From NCBI GenBank assembly GCA_022841345.1, contig JALHRR010000021.1, positions 28,383 to 85,366 on the forward strand: a stretch of 56,984 nucleotides of DNA. The letters are read 5' to 3'. Below are positions 9,294-18,249 of this stretch, piece by piece (positions within the stretch are counted from its first letter, which is position 1; every line of letters begins with the position of its first letter). This DNA is from Saprospiraceae bacterium (GTDB lineage: Bacteria > Bacteroidota > Bacteroidia > Chitinophagales > Saprospiraceae). A model generated the notes under the pieces. The model ran no database searches and was not told the origin of the DNA. It saw nothing but the letters and a program-made list of their open reading frames with translations. Position numbers and translations under genes: made by a program.

Positions 9294-9833
9294 ATGATGT
9301 CTGAACAAGAGATATTGAGTTTGTATCAAAGAGACAGGCGCAAAGCGCTGAAGTTGCTGCATGATTTATATGCAGATATGTGTTATTTGGTAGCGAAGAG
9401 ATATCTCAAAATCACCGAAGATGCAGAGGAAATAGTGATGGATACATTTTTAATCGCATTTGAAAAACTTAAGGAATTTCAATGGAAGTATGAGGGTAAT
9501 TTAAGAGCCTGGCTTAAGAAAGTGACCATTAATAATTGTCTGATGAAGCTCAGGAAAAACAGATTGGTATTTGAAGAAAAAAATTGCCTGGAATTTGAAA
9601 ATGAGGAAGAACTGGTCTTTTCTAATTTGCAATATCATGAAATCATAAAGGCTGTTCATTCATTACCACAGCAATATGGTCTTGTATTTCAATTGCATGA
9701 AGTGGATGGCTTTTCACATACTGAAATTGCAAATTTACTAGGCCTGAGTCCGGGCAGCAGCAAAGCATATCTAAACCGAGCTAGAACCTCATTGAAAGAA
9801 TTATTAATTCCACTTGGATACAAATATGAATAA
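9294..9833 (+). CDS. ECF-type RNA polymerase sigma-70 factor
   Basis: This 179-residue protein has only sigma regions 2 and 4. Region 2 runs from about residue 10 to 80, with EDAEEIVMDTFLIAFEKL as the core-binding and -10 recognition part. Region 4 is at ~115-172, with LPQQYGLVFQLHEVDGFSH and the helix-turn-helix TEIANLLGLSPGSSKAYL. It would direct RNA polymerase to an envelope- or stress-related regulon. There are adjacent ATGs at 9294 and 9297. The next gene starts inside its last codons (ATGAATAA), indicating translational coupling to a membrane protein that is probably its partner. Confidence 0.9.
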   Translation: MMSEQEILSLYQRDRRKALKLLHDLYADMCYLVAKRYLKITEDAEEIVMDTFLIAFEKLKEFQWKYEGNLRAWLKKVTINNCLMKLRKNRLVFEEKNCLEFENEEELVFSNLQYHEIIKAVHSLPQQYGLVFQLHEVDGFSHTEIANLLGLSPGSSKAYLNRARTSLKELLIPLGYKYE

Positions 9834-10437
9834 GATGAAAACGACAATTGATGATTTTGAAAACAATGCCAGACCTGAGTGGAATAAGGAAGCTAATTGG
9901 GCAAGGATTGATAGCAAAATCAATATTCCTAAAAAGTACAGAAAAACACCCTGGTTAATATTATTACTGGGTTTGACAGTATTCGGCACCGGATATGCTT
10001 TAAGTTATTATGTTCATCAAGGTGAAAATAAGCCTTCTGTTCCGGAGGAAACTAAGATACAGCCTGACACTATTCAAGTAATTGCTGAGCTTAGAGACAC
10101 TGTTGTTCAGTACCGAAAACAGTATATTTATCTGCGCGATACAGTTTATATAGAACAGGAGATGGCGGTAAATCTTGTTCCGAAATCACTTGAGAAAAGT
10201 GAAAATGTTGGGATTGCTGAATTACTGGAATTATACATACCAGGTCCTGAAACAAAATTAACTCTACCAGATTTCAAGCCGATCCGAACTGGAAAACGGA
10301 CTACAAAACCGTATGCCACCAATGTGTTTTTTGATGATACTACATCTGTTACCCGGACGGAGTTCAGGATATTTCATAGGATAGAAGGGAAAGGTATGGG
10401 ACATGAATTTGGAAGAACCATAGTGCTGATCAAATAA
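9826..10437 (+). CDS. Single-pass membrane protein downstream of ECF sigma, possible anti-sigma factor
   Basis: The ATG at 9826 overlaps the sigma stop by eight bases; another in-frame ATG at 9835 could also be used. The protein of ~203 residues has a ~45-residue cytoplasmic N-terminus with PEWNKEANWARIDSKI, one transmembrane helix (TPWLILLLGLTVFGTGYALS) and a ~130-residue outer part without recognisable motifs. This layout and position fit Bacteroidota anti-sigma proteins, but the zinc-binding HxxxCxxC signature of ZAS domains is absent. I infer an anti-sigma or sensory role from context only. Confidence 0.62.
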   Translation: MNKMKTTIDDFENNARPEWNKEANWARIDSKINIPKKYRKTPWLILLLGLTVFGTGYALSYYVHQGENKPSVPEETKIQPDTIQVIAELRDTVVQYRKQYIYLRDTVYIEQEMAVNLVPKSLEKSENVGIAELLELYIPGPETKLTLPDFKPIRTGKRTTKPYATNVFFDDTTSVTRTEFRIFHRIEGKGMGHEFGRTIVLIK

Positions 10438-10486
10438 GTTCATATTCATTTTGTTGAATTTTTTTTCAAATGCTTAATTAACAAAT

Positions 10487-11509
10487 ATGCTAAGGATCAC
10501 GTATTGCCTGATTTTTTTATCGTCATTATTCAACGAGTATTCCATTTATGCTCAGCCTGATTCTCCTTTGGAAGACTATATAATAAATTTTAATTATCAA
10601 AATGAATTGCGAATAGAATGGCCTGCAGGAACCTACGTTTGGTCTGTGAGAAATCTCGAGGAGTCAATCCGATTAACAGAAAAATATACTGGTTTTGTAC
10701 TCAATAATTTAAAAGAAATTGAATACGAAATGGTTGAAGGAAAACCTCTGGATATTAAGTTGTATGAGTTTGGAGGCTTAATAAAAATGGATATAAATAA
10801 ATCTTCCAGGCCAGTAAGCTACCTGTTCAAAGACTCATTACTGCTTTTTACAGGTTTACATATTATATATCTGATAAATGAAGATAAGCAGCCGGTCAGT
10901 ATATGTTTCGATAATATTGATGGTTTAAGGAAATTGGCAGTTCTCAATATTCAAAATATCCTGTTAAGCTTAAAAAAAGACCTTAAAGGTGAGCCTTTGT
11001 TTTCAAAGAAAAAATTGAATAAAATTACCGAACTGATGTACAGACAAGAAAACGATGTAATGATGTATGTGGGACAACTAGAAGAAAAGAACAAAAGGAT
11101 TTATACTATAAGAGGAATGTTTGGAGCGCAATTAACCCCGGGTAATATTGGAATTGCGGCAATGCCGGAATTTGCGATCATAAATTACCGGATAAATAAA
11201 ATTGGTGAGGCATATGTGGACACCAAACATTCATTTTTGATACGAGCTACGGTGTTTAAGGAAGCTGGGTCTTTGAGCATGAAATATGCCCATTTAAGAT
11301 CAGTGAAAATTAAGGATGAATTTATTTTATATGGATCAGGAATTGGATTATATCATCTGATGAATGATGAAGGTGATTTTCAATATGGGCCGGCCATTTC
11401 CTTCCATGGAGAAGGTAACAGGATTACAACAGAAGTTGAAATAGGAATACCCGTTGTCAACAGGAATTCATTGCCCTATTTGAATATAACAATTGGATTA
11501 AAATTTTAA
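10487..11509 (+). CDS. Secreted protein of unknown function in ECF sigma operon
   Basis: This 340-residue protein has a signal peptide (MLRITYCLIFLSSLF... ending near YAQ). The middle is charged and mixed alpha/beta. The C-terminal ~130 residues alternate in a beta-strand pattern (FGAQLTPGNIGIAAMPEFA, LYHLMNDEGDFQYGPAISFH, YLNITIGLKF) and end in Phe, as many outer-membrane barrels do. It lies 49 bases after the membrane protein and is probably the third gene of the sigma operon. No known domain is recognised. Confidence 0.65.
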   Translation: MLRITYCLIFLSSLFNEYSIYAQPDSPLEDYIINFNYQNELRIEWPAGTYVWSVRNLEESIRLTEKYTGFVLNNLKEIEYEMVEGKPLDIKLYEFGGLIKMDINKSSRPVSYLFKDSLLLFTGLHIIYLINEDKQPVSICFDNIDGLRKLAVLNIQNILLSLKKDLKGEPLFSKKKLNKITELMYRQENDVMMYVGQLEEKNKRIYTIRGMFGAQLTPGNIGIAAMPEFAIINYRINKIGEAYVDTKHSFLIRATVFKEAGSLSMKYAHLRSVKIKDEFILYGSGIGLYHLMNDEGDFQYGPAISFHGEGNRITTEVEIGIPVVNRNSLPYLNITIGLKF

Positions 11510-11519
11510 GTCCTGAATG

Positions 11520-13319
11520 TTACTTTATCGGCGTAAACGGCCACACAATCGGAATCAAATAAAATGCCACTAAACAAATAAATACATTCAGCAGAAATCC
11601 TGTTCTGGCAAAGTCTGAAAATTTGTATCCACCGATTCCATAAACCAATACATTGGCCTGATGACCGATAGGAGTGAGGAAAGTGGTAGAAGCACCAATA
11701 GCGATAGCCATCAGAAATGCATGAGGCTGAATATTCATAGCAACAGCAATAGAAATCCCGATAGGTGCTATTAAAACCGCTGCAGCAGCATTGGACATAA
11801 CTTCTGTGATCAGCGTTACTACCAGGAGTAAGCAGGCCATTACTACATATGGCCCATACGGCCCGGCAATATTTACTATATGATTGGCAATCCATGTAGC
11901 AGCACCCGTATGTTCATCATCCATGGCAAGACCTAGTGGCATCATTGTGGCAATCAAAAATATTACCCGCCATTCCACATTTTTATAAATGTCATCTACT
12001 CTGACAGATCCGGTCAGTACCATCAGGATTACACCGATCATACCGGCTACTGAAATATGCATGATTCCTGTTGCTGCCATAATGATTGCAAAAGCCATGG
12101 AAGCTAAGGCGAAAGGTGCTTTTGAAGTCTCTCTGATTTTTGGTTCCAAATGATTGATTACCAGAAAGTCTGAATTGCTTGCAATGTCATTCAATCGAGC
12201 AGGAGTTCCCTGCACCAGCATGACATCTCCCACTTCCAGAGGTAAATCCACATATTTATAATTCAATTGCTTTTCTCGTTTTTTTAGGGCAAGAGCCAAT
12301 ACTCCATATTTGTTTTTAATATTGGCTTGTCGGATAGTTTGTCCAAGAATGCTTGACTGAGGAGAAGGAACCACTTCAGCAAGTCTCATTCCTTTTCCGG
12401 TTAACTGATCATCATTTATTTTAGTTTTAATATGAATGATCAGATCTTTTGTTTCTATGACCTTGAATAGCTTCTCCAAATTCCCTTCCACCAGCAGGCG
12501 GTCTCCGGTTTTTAAAACTGTATTTTTATTTGGGGTAATCACGACCTCCGCCCCATTTTCTTTTCTATGGATACTGATGATGATCAGATTTATATTTTGA
12601 AGCGTCTTTGCATATTGTAGTTCTACGTTAGCAATGGAAGAACCAGGTGGAATAATAACCTCAGTCATGTAATCCTCCAGATTGTAAGTTTGGGTGTAGT
12701 CAGTGGTACTTTTTCTGTTGGGTATCAAATGACGTCCTATAAATGTCATGTATAGAATACCCGTTGACATGACTGCCAGCCCTGTAGGAAGAAAATCAAA
12801 CATTTTAAAGCTCTCAAAACCAGCATCTTCCAATGCCATAGAAACTAATAAGTTGGGCGGTGTTCCGATTAATGTGGTAAGACCTCCCATCAATGATCCA
12901 AATGACAATGGGATCAGAAGTTTACTGGGTGAATAATTGATCTTTTTACAAATGGCGTAAATAGGCGTTAGCATTACCACTGTAGCACCAATATTATTCA
13001 TAAAAGAAGAGAGAATTCCAACTGTAGCCATCACCGTTATGGTCAGTAGGGCAGGATTATTTCCCCCCGCCTTAAGCATTACATTGCCTAATACATCTCC
13101 GACTCCTGTTCTTTCAAGACCAGCGGTCAGTATAAACATAGCAATTACGGTGATCACAGCAGGATTACTGAAGCCGGAAAATCCTTCACTTATATTGACA
13201 GTGCCTGTGAGGATGAGAATGATCATGACGCACATGCCTATGATATCCGGTCGCAGCACCTCCAGAGCAAACAAAACAAGGGCAATCGCCAATAAGAACA
13301 AAATCATCTGGTGATCCAT
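11520..13319 (-). CDS. SLC13 / DASS family permease with two TrkA-C (RCK_C) domains
   Basis: This 599-residue inner-membrane transporter has an N-terminal half of ~6 helices (GNVMLKAGGNNPALLTI and the conserved SFMNNIGATVVMLTP). A cytoplasmic insert at ~205-375 contains two RCK_C-like repeats (IIPPGSSIANVELQ...GDRLLVEG and VVPSPQSSILGQTIRQ...GDVMLVQG). A second helical half carries TEVMSNAAAAVLIAPIG. The SNN/SNA motifs correspond to the sodium and anion sites of the divalent anion:Na+ symporter superfamily; members with paired RCK_C inserts are usually annotated as sulfate, silicate or phosphate permeases. Its stop lies 10 bases from that of the convergent secreted-protein gene. Confidence 0.85.
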   Translation of the reverse strand: MDHQMILFLLAIALVLFALEVLRPDIIGMCVMIILILTGTVNISEGFSGFSNPAVITVIAMFILTAGLERTGVGDVLGNVMLKAGGNNPALLTITVMATVGILSSFMNNIGATVVMLTPIYAICKKINYSPSKLLIPLSFGSLMGGLTTLIGTPPNLLVSMALEDAGFESFKMFDFLPTGLAVMSTGILYMTFIGRHLIPNRKSTTDYTQTYNLEDYMTEVIIPPGSSIANVELQYAKTLQNINLIIISIHRKENGAEVVITPNKNTVLKTGDRLLVEGNLEKLFKVIETKDLIIHIKTKINDDQLTGKGMRLAEVVPSPQSSILGQTIRQANIKNKYGVLALALKKREKQLNYKYVDLPLEVGDVMLVQGTPARLNDIASNSDFLVINHLEPKIRETSKAPFALASMAFAIIMAATGIMHISVAGMIGVILMVLTGSVRVDDIYKNVEWRVIFLIATMMPLGLAMDDEHTGAATWIANHIVNIAGPYGPYVVMACLLLVVTLITEVMSNAAAAVLIAPIGISIAVAMNIQPHAFLMAIAIGASTTFLTPIGHQANVLVYGIGGYKFSDFARTGFLLNVFICLVAFYLIPIVWPFTPIK

Positions 13320-13380
13320 CAGGAATGAATTTTATGTTAGTGGCTTTGACTTATTACTTAGTTTTCCTGAATATGTATGA

Positions 13381-15114
13381 TCATGATAAATCCTGTTTTA
13401 TAGCAGCAATCATATCATCCAGTTTTTGCTCTTTTTCTGCATAATCGCTTCTTCGTTTCAGGCGGGTGTTGACACTGATATAAAATTTGATTTTCGGTTC
13501 AGTCCCGGAAGGCCTTGCCGATACTATTATATCCCCTTCAGTAAAAAACTGCAGAACATTGGATTTGGGTAAGTCTATGTCATATTGATTGCCGGTTTCA
13601 ATATCTGTTTCTATGGAGCTTTGATAATCATTTACTTTCAATACCCGATGTCCTCCTAGCATCACAGGAGGCTGTGTTCTGTAGGAATGCATAATAGCAG
13701 CAATTTCTTCTGCTCCACTTTTTCCTTTTTTGGTAATGGAGATCAGGGCTTCCTTATAAAATCCATATTCCACATGAATATCCTGAAGAGATTCATAGAG
13801 GGTTATCCCTTTATTTTTATAGAAAGCTGCCATTTCAGCAATCATTGTGCATGCCACCACAGAATCCTTATCTCTGGCATGATCTCCGACCAGATAGCCA
13901 TAACTTTCTTCACAACCTGCAATGAATTGCTGTTTGCCTTCCAGCTTAGTCATGAGATCGCCGATAAATTTAAATCCGGTCAATGTATTGTAACACATGA
14001 CTTTTTTAGATGCTGCAATTTTATCCAGCAGATAAGTGGTAACAATTGTTTTTACGATATATTCATTACCGGTCAGTTTGCCTTTTTCTTCCCATTGAGT
14101 CAATAAATAATGGAAAAGAAGAGTCCCGGTTTGATTGCCATTGAGCAATATGAATTCACCCTTATCATTTTTAACCGCAATTCCTACTCTGTCAGCATCC
14201 GGGTCAGTAGCCAGGACGAGATCCGCATCTATTTCCCTTGCAAGTTTCAATGAAAGCGTCATGGCTTCTTCTTCCTCCGGATTGGGATACACTACGGTAG
14301 GAAAATTGCCGTCTATAATACATTGTTCTTTTACTAAGTTGACATTTGTGAATCCCACTGCTTTCAATGCATCAGGAACAAGTTTTACACCGGCACCGTG
14401 AATAGGAGAAAACACAATTTTCAGATCATGCTGAGCTTTAATAGCATCTGGGTTAAGACTTACGGCTTTTACTTTCTCCAAATAGATTGCATCAATCTCG
14501 TCGCCGATCATTTCGATAAGTTCCGGATTTCCCTTAAAATTTATCTGATCTACAGAGCTTATTTTATTTACTTCAGCAATGATGTTTTTGTCGTGAGGGG
14601 CAATGATTTGTCCGCCATCATTCCAGTATGCTTTATAGCCGCTATATTCTCTGGGATTATGTGAAGCTGTGAGCATGACACCGCTTTGGCAACCCAAATG
14701 CCTGATAGCAAAGGATAATTCCGGCGTAGGTCTCAATTCTTTGAAAAAGTATGTGTAAATGCCATTTGCTGAGAAAACATCAGCCACGATTTTTGCAAAT
14801 ACGGTGGCATTATTTCTATTGTCATACGATATGACAACCTTAATGTTTCCTTCCGGATACTGCTGTTTCAGGTAATTACTCAAGCCTTGCGTTGCAGCAC
14901 CGATAGTGTACTTATTCACTCTGTTGGTGCCCACACCCATAATGCCTCTCAAACCTCCGGTTCCAAATTCTAGATCTCTGTAAAAAGCATCAATGATGTC
15001 TTCAGTTTTGTTGGAATCTATTAATTGCTGCAGAGAGGATCTGGTTTCCTCGTCATAATCTTCTCCCAACCATTTGTTTACTCTTTCCTGAATTTGATTG
15101 TCCAATTGAGCCAT
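13381..15114 (-). CDS. Phospho-sugar mutase (phosphoglucomutase/phosphomannomutase)
   Basis: This 577-residue enzyme belongs to the alpha-D-phosphohexomutase superfamily and interconverts hexose 1- and 6-phosphates through a phosphoserine. The catalytic Ser151 lies in LTASHNPREYSGYK, the Mg2+ loop is ATDPDADRVGIAV (~305-317), the sugar-binding loop is GCEESYGYLVGD and the C-terminal phosphate-binding loop is SARPSGTEPKIKFY. The length and N-terminus (FGTGGLRGIMGVGTNRVN) match the PgcA-like long form common in Bacteroidota, used for glycogen or cell-wall precursors. A 14-bp palindrome lies ~90 bases upstream. Confidence 0.93.
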   Translation of the reverse strand: MAQLDNQIQERVNKWLGEDYDEETRSSLQQLIDSNKTEDIIDAFYRDLEFGTGGLRGIMGVGTNRVNKYTIGAATQGLSNYLKQQYPEGNIKVVISYDNRNNATVFAKIVADVFSANGIYTYFFKELRPTPELSFAIRHLGCQSGVMLTASHNPREYSGYKAYWNDGGQIIAPHDKNIIAEVNKISSVDQINFKGNPELIEMIGDEIDAIYLEKVKAVSLNPDAIKAQHDLKIVFSPIHGAGVKLVPDALKAVGFTNVNLVKEQCIIDGNFPTVVYPNPEEEEAMTLSLKLAREIDADLVLATDPDADRVGIAVKNDKGEFILLNGNQTGTLLFHYLLTQWEEKGKLTGNEYIVKTIVTTYLLDKIAASKKVMCYNTLTGFKFIGDLMTKLEGKQQFIAGCEESYGYLVGDHARDKDSVVACTMIAEMAAFYKNKGITLYESLQDIHVEYGFYKEALISITKKGKSGAEEIAAIMHSYRTQPPVMLGGHRVLKVNDYQSSIETDIETGNQYDIDLPKSNVLQFFTEGDIIVSARPSGTEPKIKFYISVNTRLKRRSDYAEKEQKLDDMIAAIKQDLS

Positions 15115-15203
15115 GATGCTATATTTTTATTGTGTGTTTTATTTCAATTTATATACTGCAATGTAGGGAGAAAAGTTCAAACTTTGGGTGTGGATTTTAT
15201 GCT

Positions 15204-15217
15204 TATCTGATCAGATA
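15204..15217. promoter_or_regulatory. 14-bp perfect palindrome upstream of phosphohexomutase gene
   Basis: TATCTGATCAGATA is a perfect palindrome in the 137-base gap between the ICMT-like gene and the mutase gene, about 90 bases before the mutase start. This is a reasonable place for an operator, but no promoter boxes could be paired with it and the regulator is unknown. Confidence 0.3.
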
Positions 15218-15251
15218 CTTACTAAATTCATAATCTGCAACTTGGGTGGAT

Positions 15252-15722
15252 TCACATCCATCGTCTGACACTTTTTGTATATAATTTGTATTCTTCACCA
15301 AAGTCTCTCAGAAGTCTGGGTTCTTCTCTGAATACTATGAAGACATGAAAAGAACAAAATATAATCACTGAATACAGTAGTAGTGGAAATGACTGAAAGA
15401 AAAGTATTTCTCCGATAAGTACTAACATCACTCCTACATACATCGGGTTCCGGGAGTATTTATACAACCCTGCAATTACCAGTTTCTGTGTTGGATCAAG
15501 CGGGGATAAAGTCCCTCTGCCTTCAAATGCGAATCTGGCAATGCACAACAACATGATCACTAAACCTGTTAAAAAAATTATCAAGCCTGAATATTGCCAG
15601 ATTGTCCAGAGACCATCCAGTTCATACTCCTGATCCTTAAGTAATAGCCAGGGTACAATGCCTGCAACGATGCCGGGTTGTAAAATTGTGAAGATAAGAT
15701 TTCGGAAAAACAGTGAAACCAT
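15252..15722 (-). CDS. Isoprenylcysteine carboxyl methyltransferase (ICMT/PEMT)-like membrane protein
   Basis: This membrane protein of ~156 residues has four hydrophobic helices and the methyltransferase signature GLYKYSRNPMYVGVMLVLIG followed by EEPRLLRDFGEEY near the C-terminus. Bacterial relatives are small SAM-dependent methyltransferases of uncertain substrate, since bacteria lack prenylated CAAX proteins. I start at the ATG at 15722 rather than 30 bases upstream. The upstream extension would be encoded by one arm of a long inverted repeat (15728-15784) and would place ten residues before the first helix. Confidence 0.8.
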   Translation of the reverse strand: MVSLFFRNLIFTILQPGIVAGIVPWLLLKDQEYELDGLWTIWQYSGLIIFLTGLVIMLLCIARFAFEGRGTLSPLDPTQKLVIAGLYKYSRNPMYVGVMLVLIGEILFFQSFPLLLYSVIIFCSFHVFIVFREEPRLLRDFGEEYKLYTKSVRRWM

Positions 15723-15727
15723 GCTGT

Positions 15728-15784
15728 AGCAGTTCAAATAATGTATTTGCAACGAAATGCAAAATACAATTTATTTGAACTGCT
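15728..15784. repeat. Long inverted repeat (hairpin) just upstream of ICMT-like gene
   Basis: AGCAGTTCAAATAA at 15728-15741 is exactly complementary to 15771-15784. Inside, TGTATTTGC pairs with GCAAAATACA apart from one bulged base, leaving a loop of about eight bases. The whole stem is therefore ~23 bp with small bulges. It lies between the stop of the lipoprotein gene (15820) and the ICMT start (15722), six bases before the latter. It could be an intercistronic processing or attenuation hairpin, or a small mobile-repeat remnant. Confidence 0.6.
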
Positions 15785-15819
15785 GCTATAATGTGTCACT
15801 TCTCAGGAGTTCCTTTTCT

Positions 15820-16539
15820 TTAAATTTTCACAAAGATGCCTAAGCTCAACAGTGCATTTTCCTGAGGAAAATTATTGTGTGACAGATTCCAGCTACCCGA
15901 AAGTTGGGCCTGTAATTTAACATTTTCAAGTCCTGCTCTGACAGTGAGTGCCGGTTCGACGAGAAAGGAAGATTTATGATTTTCCAGATAGGTAAATTGA
16001 TCCACGCCATCGAAAATTAAACTTCCTTTTATGTTTGTGTAATTGAGAGAAACAAAGCGGGCAGATACAGCAGCAGAAAAATATTCAGATGTGTAGCCAA
16101 TATTCGGCTGGATACCTGCTCTGAAAATGTTTGCATTAATGGTGCCGCTAGTGCCGGGATTTCCAGCCACAGTGGTAGGGAAATTATTTTCTACTGAACC
16201 AAAGCCTAAAAGTCCATAAGTCTCAAACACCATATATTCCCCAATTTTGGTAAAATATCCCAATCCCACTTCACCTAATCTTCCCGATCCACCATTCCCG
16301 TTATCATCATCTGCAGGAAAGAAAAAGCCCCCATTGACCATCAAACCTATATTGGAACTTAATCCAAAAGCTCCCTGAACTTCAAATTGATTTACATTGC
16401 CATGTACTGCCAGAGTAACTTGACCTTTTTCTTCGAGGAGTGGAACATTATGTGTATTGGGTACATAATATTTTGGACTGCATGCGGCTATTAGTAAGCT
16501 TACGAGTAAAGCCATTGAAAATTTTACCTGATTTCTCAT
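15820..16539 (-). CDS. Outer-membrane beta-barrel-like lipoprotein
   Basis: This 239-residue protein has a lipoprotein signal (SMALLVSLLIAAC, lipobox Cys at ~20) followed by alternating hydrophobic/polar strands separated by short turns. It includes the Gly/Asn/Asp-rich loop FFPADDDNGNGGSGRLGEVG and ends with a beta strand (LLSLGIFVKI). The start of the mature part, CSPKYYVPNTHNVPLL, is frequent in Bacteroidota barrel lipoproteins of unknown function. It is the farthest upstream gene of the ICMT/mutase group on this strand. Confidence 0.72.
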   Translation of the reverse strand: MRNQVKFSMALLVSLLIAACSPKYYVPNTHNVPLLEEKGQVTLAVHGNVNQFEVQGAFGLSSNIGLMVNGGFFFPADDDNGNGGSGRLGEVGLGYFTKIGEYMVFETYGLLGFGSVENNFPTTVAGNPGTSGTINANIFRAGIQPNIGYTSEYFSAAVSARFVSLNYTNIKGSLIFDGVDQFTYLENHKSSFLVEPALTVRAGLENVKLQAQLSGSWNLSHNNFPQENALLSLGIFVKI

Positions 16540-16648
16540 TTGTTTTGTCTTTGTTGATAGAATGTAAAAGAACTACATATGAGATAAGTACGATGTTTAA
16601 GGACTTTTCAGGCGGATATTTTGATAGAAGAATATTTGGTTGACTGAC

Positions 16649-17155
16649 CTAATCCTGATGTATATTCAGATTAATATCTACACCTTGCTTTAATGTTTGA
16701 TACACAACACAATACCTTTCCGTCAGTTTGGTCAAAGTCTGAATTTGTTCTTCAGAAGCCTGAGGTTGAATATTAAACTTCAGTCGAATGGCTTTAAATC
16801 CAATTGGAGCAGCTTTATCTACTCCCAGTGTTCCTCTAAAATCTAAATCTCCTTCCGCTTGTACACCTGCAGATTGGATTTCAATGTCAAGGGCTGTAGC
16901 TACGGCTTTCAAAGTCACCCCTGCACATGCAACAAGGGCATCCAATAGCATATCACCGGAGCAAGCCAATAATCCGCTTCCTCCGGTTGCAGGATGTAAG
17001 CCTGCAGTAACAAGAGCCCTTGAGGTTTCGATATTGCACGAAACTCCTTCACTCAGTTCTCCTTTTGATTGTAATGTTATTAAAGCTGAATCAGGGTTGT
17101 TTCTGTATTGCTCTTTGATCGGAGCCTGAATTCCTTTTAATTCTTCCGAAGTCAT
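16649..17155 (-). CDS. OsmC family protein (peroxiredoxin-like)
   Basis: This 168-residue soluble protein carries the OsmC/Ohr pattern: an N-terminal beta part with NIETSRALVTAGLHPATGG, then GLLACSGDMLLDALVACAGVTLKAVA on the central helix, and a C-terminal EEQIQTLTKLTERYCVVYQTL helix. OsmC proteins reduce organic hydroperoxides through two cysteines. Cysteines are present in the central helix region and in the TERYC segment, but the exact pair is uncertain because the spacing differs from that of Ohr. Confidence 0.83.
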   Translation of the reverse strand: MTSEELKGIQAPIKEQYRNNPDSALITLQSKGELSEGVSCNIETSRALVTAGLHPATGGSGLLACSGDMLLDALVACAGVTLKAVATALDIEIQSAGVQAEGDLDFRGTLGVDKAAPIGFKAIRLKFNIQPQASEEQIQTLTKLTERYCVVYQTLKQGVDINLNIHQD

Positions 17156-17240
17156 AATTTCATATATTTTAAGGAACGGATGCCAATGATTTGATATTGA
17201 GAAAGTTCAAATGTATCAATAAAAGGAGAATCATTGCTAT

Positions 17241-17756
17241 CTAAAATCCAGGTAGTCCGTATTTCAAAAGTTTTTCAGCTGATTCCTTCTTTATGTAATC
17301 TCCTTCTAATTGCATCCCCAGTTTTTCCAGTAAGCGAATAGATGATTTGTTGTCAGGTAATGTGATGGCAATTATTTTTTCAAGATGTAACTTTCCAAAT
17401 GCGAACTTTATAGTTTCACTAACAATCTCGCAAGCATAGCCCTGGCCCATAAACGCTGGCAGAAAAGCAAAGCCTATGTCAATGAATTCCAAATCTTCTC
17501 TCTTTATTAAGCTCACTAATCCAATGGGGGTGTTGTTGGATTTAAGTGCTATCAATCGGAGCCAGGGAAATGTATGTTCGTTGGTTTTAAGGGGGCCATT
17601 TAGCAAGTATGCTTCTGCCTCTTCTATGGTCCTTACCTTTCTATCACCAATATACTTCAACCAGCCCTCTGTATTCAGGAGTTGAAGAATGAATGCTGCG
17701 TCTTCCAGCGTGAATTTTCTGGATAGGAGGCGTTCAGTTTCCAAAACAGGCTCCAT
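17241..17756 (-). CDS. GNAT family N-acetyltransferase
   Basis: The protein begins MEPVLETERLLSRKFTLEDA, the standard start of RimJ/RimL-like GNAT enzymes. It has the central IGLVSLIKREDLEFIDIGFAF strands, the acetyl-CoA loop MGQGYACEIV and LEKIIAITLPDNKSSIRLLEKLGM. ATG 17756 falls one base after the stop of the DinB gene (TGAAATG); a GTG nine bases earlier would overlap it. The three-gene run (membrane protein, DinB, GNAT) is tightly packed and probably one transcript. The substrate is unknown. Confidence 0.87.
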   Translation of the reverse strand: MEPVLETERLLSRKFTLEDAAFILQLLNTEGWLKYIGDRKVRTIEEAEAYLLNGPLKTNEHTFPWLRLIALKSNNTPIGLVSLIKREDLEFIDIGFAFLPAFMGQGYACEIVSETIKFAFGKLHLEKIIAITLPDNKSSIRLLEKLGMQLEGDYIKKESAEKLLKYGLPGF

Positions 17757-17757
17757 T

Positions 17758-18249
17758 TCACTCACCCCTTAACTCTATTTGCGTTTGAGCAACCCATTTG
17801 GACGGCAGATCTGCATGTTGTCGCAATAACATATTGAGCTGACCCAGGTGATGATGGATATGCCGGATATTGTAAATCATAATTTCCATGAAAGAATAAT
17901 TCTTTCTGCTATCAATGAATCTGGATTCCGGATCATCTATAGAAAGTCTGCTTCTGCATTTTGTTCTAATGAATTGCAGGTATTGTATCAATTCAACTTT
18001 AGTATAGATTCTATCGGGCATAATTCCTTCAGGATCAAATTCTGAAAGGGTATAAGGCTCCGGTGGCATGAACTCCGATGGATTCCTGCTCAGGTAGTAG
18101 TCAGTGTAGAAAAGAGTGTGATATGCGATGTACCAAAATTCCGATTTATCACTCCATACCTCAGCGGGGCAAGCCTCCAGCGTATTTTCAAACATATCCA
18201 GGGATCCACCGAATTGCTTCCAGATAATTTCATTGATTGGCTCAGTCAT
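17758..18249 (-). CDS. DinB family protein
   Basis: This 163-residue four-helix-bundle protein has the DinB/YfiT-like metal-binding pattern: a first His in IAYHTLFYTDYYL and a pair in NIRHIHHHLGQLNMLLR. Members are putative metal-dependent hydrolases or thiol transferases (bacillithiol and related); the role here is unknown. Its ATG shares a base with the stop of the upstream membrane-protein gene (TAATG), so the two are translationally coupled. Confidence 0.85.
   Translation of the reverse strand: MTEPINEIIWKQFGGSLDMFENTLEACPAEVWSDKSEFWYIAYHTLFYTDYYLSRNPSEFMPPEPYTLSEFDPEGIMPDRIYTKVELIQYLQFIRTKCRSRLSIDDPESRFIDSRKNYSFMEIMIYNIRHIHHHLGQLNMLLRQHADLPSKWVAQTQIELRGE

Noticed and set aside
11506-11895. 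129-residue minus-strand frame overlapping the SLC13 permease
   Set aside because: It is a shifted frame within the permease gene, rich in Cys/Ser/Tyr and without any family pattern.
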